From Agelas oroides (Eukaryota; Porifera; Demospongiae; Agelasida; Agelasidae): a stretch of 64,000 bases of DNA. The translations under genes and the position numbers were made by a program. Positions within the stretch are counted from its first letter, which is position 1. Every line of letters starts with the position of its first letter. This document shows, piece by piece, positions 57,837 through 64,000 of the stretch. A model generated the notes under the pieces. That model was not told where the DNA came from. It searched no databases and saw only the letters and a list, made by a program, of their open reading frames with translations. Location of the stretch: positions 9,139,944 through 9,203,943 of the forward strand of contig OX422190.1 of NCBI GenBank assembly GCA_949130485.1, given 5' to 3'.

Positions 57837-57935
57837 CAGTGGGTGGGGCTGTTTCTACCCAGTTCTGGTTGGGTGGCTCAGTGCTGGGGGTAGCCAGTTG
57901 TCCCGAGAGTGAATTTAGATGTGATGGAGGAACTG
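57837..57935 (-). CDS. Proline-rich linker exon, copy 2
   Basis: 99 nt, phase 1-1, reading SLSGQLATPSTEPPNQNW. Very close to the copy 285 bp downstream at 57552, with the surrounding intron duplicated too. Confidence 0.68.
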
Positions 57936-58745
57936 CTGTAATAAAAATGATCTCATCTTATGATCCACATCCATGGATTTGGTGTGTAATTGAAATTTTA
58001 CTGTGGTTGTAAATTCTGACAAATTGATTACTGTATTGAGGTTAATAAATCTCCTACCAACTGATAACTTATTCCCTTCATCCAGCAAATCATTCAACTA
58101 CATGTACCAGAGAGCACATTGTTCAACACAATTAGATACTGTCAATAAGTGTACAGTAAGCTAATGTAAGCATATAGATACATAACATTGTACAACCTTG
58201 TTGTTGTACGTACTATAAGCGTTTTAGCTAAGGTAACTCTGCAGCACTAAATTTTATATAAGTTCTGTGAACATCTTGGGGTGCAGTTCAGACTTGCACA
58301 CAATAACGTAAATTACTTATAATAATGCTGCTGTTGTGCCTAATGGGGATGGCAGTGCTTCCTGAAAAGTCCTCAGTGGATGTAGTAAAGAGGATGAAGC
58401 AGGCGTTCATGCTGGGCTGTCTTGTTCCCAAACCACAGGGAGGTACTTGGGTAATGGGACAGAATTCAGTCAAATGGTTCGCAGTCTCTTTGGGTCTGTC
58501 ATTTGCTCTCAATACCTGACACCTCAGTTACATAACACAGCATGTCTTCGAGTGAGCAGTTGTTGTTTAGTCACCCTAGTTTGTTCATAACTAACTTTAC
58601 AAAGGAGTTAGTCAACCATCTCCAATTCAGGTAACTCACACCTGTTGTACAGATGTACTGTGTACTTGAAACTTGTTCATGATTGGCCAGTTGCTGCACA
58701 AAGTTCCCTGGAGTTCCATTTCTAACACCTTTCAGAAAGCTTTCT

Positions 58746-59085
58746 CAGTGGCGTAGCCAGGATGAACAAGTTACATGGGTACAGCATGAGCACAGGGCAC
58801 ACTCAGTGCGTGCATAACACGTATCTGGTAGGGATCTGGGGCATCCTCCCGCCATGAAAAATTGTCAAATTATGCACTCTGAGATTGCTTCTGAGGCCGT
58901 TTTCGGCCACAAATACCATTCTTTCAGTCTTACCTGTATGCTCGCTTCACATCCGCATGAAACTTGCGATCACACATGCTAATAACTGATCTTTGACCTT
59001 AGCATTCCACATTATTTTTATCCGGGCACCAGCGAATTTTATGTGGGCACAGGCCCAGCTATGCTTGGGTGTAGCAATGCCACTG
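58746..59085. mobile_element. hAT-like MITE with 8-bp target duplication
   Basis: Starts cagtggcgtagccagg, ends tagcaatgccactg, flanked by agctttct and agctttcc. The 8-bp duplication and CAGTGGC end fit hAT. Fragments of the same family lie near 1640-1745 and 53235-53340. Confidence 0.68.
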
Positions 59086-59335
59086 AGCTTTCCAGAACTA
59101 GAAAATGTATAGGCCTGTAGTGAACTGTCTGCTTTTTATCGTGCTACTATGCACATGCATTGATATGCCCCATGGAGTTATACAACTCAGTTTCAGTTTC
59201 TATGAGCCTGTGGCACTTGGTTGTGTATATCCTGTAGAGACCTCCGCATCTTTGTATAACTTATACGGATTTATACCTACAAAAGTACATACCTATAAGT
59301 AGCTAGATACAGATGTTAGCACGGTAGCATCTTAC

Positions 59336-59401
59336 CAGTGGGCATGGTTGGTTCTGTCCAGCTCTGGTTGGGTGGCTCAGTCTTGGGGGTGGGAGGCTCT
59401 C
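59336..59401 (-). CDS. Proline-rich linker exon, copy 1 (short)
   Basis: 66 nt, phase 1-1, reading EPPTPKTEPPNQSWTEPTMP. It lacks the SLSGQ start of its sisters because the acceptor (tcactcacag) cuts further in. Confidence 0.62.
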
Positions 59402-59932
59402 CTGTGAGTGAATAAGTCATCTAGCTGTTCAGATGGAAAATCTACAGCACATCAGTTTGGATAGCTAGTAAATGACAACGCTATCATAAAAATTTGCCTA
59501 AAGAACATCTTAACCAAAATAAAAAAAAAAGAACCAAAATTATAAAGATGACAAACTAAATCTACACTGAACTTCACTCTTAGGTATAGGTCATTATTAG
59601 TTACATAATCAGTGACGTTGTCATTCTTCCAGACAGCTACAGCAAAGTCATTGTGAATACTGTTGACCTCGCATGAGACCTTGCAGTGAAACAGGGGCGT
59701 ATAGTTGAGACTAATTGAATATTCATGTAAAATGTAAATCCACTTTAAACTAAAAGTAGTGTAAAAAAATGGGGATGTATTAGCGATCACTTACACAATA
59801 TTAAATTAATAAGTGATATTTTTTTGCATCTTCTTTGAAGGACGATTAGTAGGAGGACTGATGTATCTGGTACACACTACACTATTTGGTACAAGATCAT
59901 AAGCATACGTACTTCAGCTTCAAGTGTATTTG

Positions 59933-60516
59933 TAGCCTCGTTCCCAGGCGCTCGAAAAATCGGAGGGAGCGCTGGTACACACTGTTTGCGCATGCACGGC
60001 TCCCAAGGGTTTTCTGGGGAACTTGGAAACTTCTGTAAAATCTACTCCGTTACACTAACCTCGGTTTGTCAGTCGATTTCTCCGGTGTGAAAGATGCCTG
60101 CCATTGACCATGCTCCTGCCATTGACCATGCTCCGTCGAAACGATGACGAGGAAGCGATAAAAACACTCAGCTCTTCGCTTACAAAAATTATTCGCCTGT
60201 TCGTCCATTCCAGGTAAACACTGTGGCATGTGAATGATGTAATCTTTCCCTTTGAAGTTCATCGATTGCCCTGAACGAGATGATACAAGCCGTTGCTGTC
60301 AAAGCGACAGCATTTTTGACTTTAAAACCCCCCGAATGTATCTCATAGAGAGCATAACTCTGCAGTATGGCTTATCAGCAGGTAAACTGAAATAGACTGT
60401 TTTGTTAGTGCATGGTTAGTGTAACGGATAGTATGCAGGTTACCAAGGAGATGTCGTGCACGCGCGAACAGTGTGTACCAGGCGCTCCCTCCGATTTTTC
60501 GAGCGCCTGGGAACGA
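59933..60516. mobile_element. MULE-like MITE with 9-bp target duplication
   Basis: A 584-bp element flanked by gtgtatttg on both sides. Inverted ends of about 70 bp run tagcctcgttcccaggcgct on the left; the right end stops about five bases short. No transposase. Confidence 0.7.
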
Positions 60517-60666
60517 GTGTATTTGCAGCCAAATTTCAAGTAATGTATACTATGTCCTTTTTGTCTGTCACTATTGTAGGTGACAGTCATGTACTTTACA
60601 TCCTACAGTCCTCAAACATAACCTTGATTCTTGGAAAAAACAGCTTCTATTGTCACATGTGATGCA

Positions 60667-61081
60667 CCTTATTTCTTTGAATAGATGCCACCCTTGAATT
60701 GTCCTGCCCTCGAATAGTAGCAGCACAATTGAAATAACGCCGCCCTAGAATAGTAGCCACAGCTAGTGTACGCAGCACACGCACACGTGTGCGAATACTT
60801 TCTGATGACAGTCACCAGGCTAGCGCCAGGGCTGTTCATGTTGTACGACTCGTTTCCATGGCTGACAGCAGGACTTAGAGGCTGCACGAACTACTGACAG
60901 TGTCAAACAGCCATCGCTGTATTGCTCGTGCATACCTTATCCAGCCATTGTTGATGTCTGCAGGCTTCCCAAAGAACTAAATGCTGCCCTTGAATTAGTA
61001 GCCACCCTCGAATAGTAGCTGCACAAAAACAAGCACCAAAAAAATTAGTAGCCGTGGCGTCTGATCGAAGAAATATGGTAC
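60667..61081. mobile_element. DNA element with accttatttctt ends
   Basis: Left end accttatttctttgaatag and right end inverse accatatttcttcgatcag. Inside are repeats of the phrase ctcgaatagtagc. Probably a TA-targeting MITE; solo end near 23700. Confidence 0.5.
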
Positions 61082-61154
61082 CTATACAATTTTCACAATG
61101 AAGAGATGTATTTCTTGGTATAACTAGTGCCTTGCAGGTGATTCTGATTAGTTC

Positions 61155-61315
61155 CATATCGGCTGGTATGTCTTCTTCGTCTAGCTAAATTCTTAGCTTT
61201 ACACCTTCCAAGTCTTTTCACAGCTGATATACCAATTCCTTCACTGTAGCCACTCGAGTGTAGCTGACAAACATATCTAGTTTATTTGCTAGAAAACTAA
61301 CATCCAGTCACCATG
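61155..61315 (-). pseudogene. Decayed TIR exon start
   Basis: On the minus strand this reads LANKLDMFVSYTRVATVKEL, then a stop, KDLEGVKLRI, another stop, then LDEEDIPAD, lining up with box 1 and the WLDVEDIPAG region of the live TIR exon at 2824-3265. It breaks off after that. It is a dead copy of a host TIR exon, lying between modules of the Death/ankyrin gene. A shorter remnant of the same start may lie near 55690-55735 (DMFVNY). Confidence 0.7.
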
Positions 61316-61385
61316 GCAACACTCAAATGAACGACCTGTAATTACCTATAATTATGAAAACCAACAGAGGAGAAAAATAGTGTGT

Positions 61386-62107
61386 TACTGTAAAATCGGG
61401 ATATTAAGCACTGGTGCCCATATTCGAAATTAGCAGTGGGTGCTTATAATCATGGGGTGCTTATATTCATAAGGTGCTAATAAACGAATGTAATATTGTA
61501 GTAGCGTACAGGTGTGTGGGAACAAATTAGCTGTGATATATTTTAGGCCTAGAGGTTCTTTTTCTGCTAATTCTTGTCCTATGTTTGTAGAACCACAGAT
61601 TCAGTCGGCAGTCAATCGATCACTGCCAACCCCCGCCCAGCAACGTAAAGCACTTGGAACTAACAAATCCCTGAAAGGTTTTTGCTAATTCCTGGATATG
61701 TTTTATCAAGAGACCCTAGTGGTTCAGTCATACTGCATGAGCTATGTATTTGTGCATGCATACTGAGATGATGGGAAGGACATGCCATTTTACCTTCAGC
61801 AAACCAAGATCTGATTTTGAAGAATTGCATCAAGGATATTCTGGTATCTAAAGTTCAACTTTTATCCTGTGTTGATAGCTTGCTTACAATCGGAGATAGA
61901 CAGTGGCGAAAGTTGCCGCTATGTCCAAAAAGCAGAATCAGCATAATTACTTCCATTTGCACAGTAAAGGTCCCTTTTCTTTCATGTGGGGTGCCTATTT
62001 TGGTATGGGTGCTTATAAATGTGATGTGGTTGCTGTAATCACAATGGGTGCCTATATTCATGGGGTGCTTATTTTGTGTGGATGCCTATTATCCCGATTT
62101 TACTGTA
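61386..62107. mobile_element. DNA element with actgtaaaatcggg ends
   Basis: Left end tactgtaaaatcgggata and right end inverse tacagtaaaatcgggata, about 720 bp. The subterminal regions repeat gggtgcttat and gggtgcctat. No transposase frame. Confidence 0.6.
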
Positions 62108-62377
62108 TCCTTGCATAATACACATCCCATTGTGAAATCCATAGAAATATCAGTCACACATGCTGGTACTTATTGAGGTTTGTGTCTAACTTTCAGCCAA
62201 TTGATCAGTCCAATATATCCCATTTCTACTTTAAATTAGATCTAGAGTCTCACCAGGTAATGAATAGTGCTGAGTGAGACCAATGATCACCAAGATCCAG
62301 TTGGAAAAGGGATGGCTACTGCAACAAGATTTGGTGGCATAGGAAGTTAGTTATGTGTCAAGTAGCTACATACATAC

Positions 62378-62434
62378 CTAGTAGAGCGGAACCAACCACT
62401 GAGACATCAGTGACATCAGGTGAGCTTTGTCCAG
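62378..62434 (-). CDS. Short linker exon, copy 1
   Basis: 57 nt, phase 1-1, reading GQSSPDVTDVSVVGSALL. Same length and boundaries as 57087-57143. Confidence 0.6.
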   Translation of the reverse strand: MDKAHLMSLMSQWLVPLY

Positions 62435-62569
62435 CTAGAGCAAGAAGAATGATAAGACAAAATACAGCCATTAAAACTACTGAAAACCAGTTTGGTAGTC
62501 AATCTTGCTACAAAGGCAGTAAATCAACTTCATTTGACAGCTGCATCATATGCTAGAAAGTACGTTTAC

Positions 62570-62842
62570 CGATTCCAGCGTTTTGCTGAACAGCTTTTGC
62601 AGTGGCTTCTCCGTATCCTCCCACCCTAGTTACAGCTTCAGCAAGTTTCTCCCAAGATGCTTTCAAGTCACTCCACAGCCACTGGGATATTGTCTCTATC
62701 ATGCAATCACTAACTTTACGATAAGTTGCCTCGATCGTCTTTAAGTTGGTTGTCTCTATCAACTGCTGGCCAAGTTGAAACCAGTCACCATCAGAAAATC
62801 CAGCCTCATGAAGGACATTCAAAACATTCCTTTCATTTAGTT
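62570..62842 (-). CDS. Death-domain exon A
   Basis: 273 nt, 91 codons, phase 1-1, acceptor tttccag, donor gtaaac. It reads ELNERNVLNVLHEAGFSDGD, WFQLGQQL, then ISQWLWSDLKASWEKLAEAV and GGYGEATAKAVQ. A near copy of the exon at 8-280, with matching intron text just upstream of the acceptor. Here it is followed by the short linker exon rather than running off the window, and it is the most upstream exon of the candidate giant gene that I can see. Confidence 0.75.
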
Positions 62843-63800
62843 CTGGAAACAAAGAGAAACAGCATGTACTTATTAGACTTAACTACCAAATAAATGTTTC
62901 TAAGCCACTCCCAAGTATGTAGGTTAAGTATGTAGTAGCCTTTGGCTGTCTTCATAGCACAATCAATTCAGGTGGATCAACCATTTTCACTCAAATGTCA
63001 AGTTTAGGGGCAATGAATTGTGCTCTGACAAGCAAGGATAGAATGAAGTGTGTTAAAAGCAATACTAAGCAATGACATCTCTATCTGAACCAATCGGTGA
63101 ATGCTGCTCTTCTACTACTAAAACCATAGTAACAAAATTCATAGTTTGTGGTAATGCATTACTGAAATTCTTCAGCAGGTGGGCAGTATTTTTATTATGA
63201 CTTTATTAGTAGGGACATCCTCATGCCATAAACAGAATTGTACAAAAAAAAACAGCAACACAGCTGCATTTCAGTTTGACTGTTTCACGCAGACAATTAG
63301 GTGTCGGGCATACATCATTGTCAATAAAGCATGGAGGCGTCCTGTTGCTGCGCCCAATTGCTTACTAGCCACAATCATAAAAAACTGGAAAGGGAAACTG
63401 TTGGGGAGTGGAGCTTAAATGCGGCTATTGTAGACTCCAGTAGCTATGTAAACCTACAAGAGAGAACGATTCCTCCATGAGCATAACAGACCAGCGTAAA
63501 TGGTGATGATTATCAGGTGTGCAGCAGGAGGGTCTCCCTAATAATCATGCAAGTAGTTTCAGATGCCGTTTCTTTTTCTTCCCTGAAGCAGCTCTTGGCA
63601 GGAGATCTGCACCATTTCTTAGCCAATTAAAAATGTTTTTGTACTGTCACATTCATTGTATCTAGCACAAGGAGAATTGACATTTTGCAGTTGTCAAGTA
63701 TGATAGCCTAACACTGCAAAAGTTGGTTTTAACCCATGACAGGTCATACATCTCAGTTGCATCATCCAAGCCTACCTCCCACTTTTGTCAGGGTTTAGGT
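62843..63800. other. Intron or upstream region without a recognised feature
   Basis: Starts with about 60 bp matching the sequence upstream of the exon at 8-280. The rest shows no exon. A TIR first exon could lie beyond 64000. Confidence 0.35.
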
Positions 63801-64000
63801 TAGCCTCTTTCGCAGGCTCTTGTGTGGGTGGAGAAAAAAGGAGCCTGGTACACACTGTTTGTGCATGCTCAGTTCCCCCAGGATTTCTGGAAATTTTGGA
63901 AATTTCCGTAAAATCTGCTCCATTACACTAACCTCCACGAGACATGCCGACTTCTCCCACGTGAAAGAGCCTGCCACTGACCACTCTCTGTGTGGACGAT
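63801..64000. mobile_element. Left part of a MULE-like MITE, cut by the window edge
   Basis: Starts near 63801 with ttagcctctttcgcaggctc, then cctggtacacactgtttgtg, matching the left end of the element at 59933-60516. Confidence 0.55.

Larger units (their letters stand above)
59402..62377. other. Transposon-rich intron
   Basis: About 3 kb filled largely by elements at 59933-60516, 60667-61081 and 61386-62107, plus a dead TIR exon at 61155-61315. No live exon seen. Confidence 0.5.
23110..62842 (-). other. Candidate giant Death/proline-rich/ankyrin gene (span)
   Basis: The proposed exon order on the minus strand is Death 62842, linker 62434, Pro linkers 59401, 57935 and 57650, linker 57143, Death 56266, Pro linker 54004, helical domain plus proline repeats 53120, ankyrin exons 50148 to 23582, then 23476 and 23173. 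The upstream modules are all phase 1-1. The 53120 exon enters in phase 1 and leaves in phase 0. The ankyrin exons are all phase 0-0. Every listed junction is therefore frame-compatible. Such a protein would be a cytoplasmic receptor or adaptor whose Death domains signal and whose ankyrin solenoid binds ligand. Both ends are open: the first exons may lie past 64000 and the stop codon is not located. It could instead be two or more genes; transcript data would decide. Confidence 0.5.

Noticed and set aside
1-64000. tRNA, rRNA or snRNA genes
   Set aside because: No cloverleaf with A and B boxes, and no rRNA or snRNA core sequence, was recognised by eye; a covariance-model scan would be decisive.

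Overview
The window is animal DNA, most likely from a demosponge and probably Amphimedon queenslandica or a close relative. This rests on three things: genes built from TIR, Death and ankyrin modules in many small symmetric-phase exons; short introns; and a very dense load of small palindromic DNA transposons, many ending in the motif tagcctcgttcccagg. The species name is an inference from style, not from a search. Almost every convincing coding exon lies on the minus strand, so genes read from high to low coordinates.

Layout by coordinate. (1) At 8-3265 is the 5' part of a TIR-Death gene that runs off the left edge. (2) At 3965-11026 is a minisatellite of about 115 copies of a 61-bp unit. 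(3) At 12706-20978 is a decayed and truncated copy of the mitochondrial AAA+ ATPase gene ATAD3. It has nonsense codons at two conserved arginines, its Walker A exon is followed by three tandem copies of the next exon, and I find no Walker B or later exons. (4) At 21.2-23.1 kb are a LINE tail, a MITE and unexplained sequence. (5) At 23.1-50.1 kb is a long row of ankyrin-repeat exons, 31 counted. Nearly all are 99 nt, start and end in phase 0, and have good splice sites. The row grew by tandem duplication of units of about 0.8 kb, including a recent 2.4-kb triple-unit duplication. (6) At 51307-53120 is one large exon coding a helical domain that I think is a recurrent, unnamed sponge/cnidarian domain, followed by a long proline-rich tail made of 21-bp and 30-bp coding repeats. 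(7) At 53405-54475 is a compact four-exon gene of about 154 residues that I do not recognise. (8) At 53.9-62.8 kb are phase 1-1 exons: two Death domains, four proline-rich linkers and two short linkers, mixed with several transposons and a dead TIR exon.

My reading of how these fit together is partly inference. Regions 5, 6 and 8 join in phase into one very large minus-strand gene, or a set of related splice forms, with the order Death, Pro-rich linkers, Death, helical domain, proline repeats, then about 31 ankyrin repeats. Its left-hand neighbour has a TIR first exon and a Death exon closely similar to the Death exon at the right end. The window therefore looks like part of an expanding cluster of intracellular innate-immunity-type receptors or adaptors. 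The shared splice phases make exon gain, loss and skipping frame-neutral throughout.
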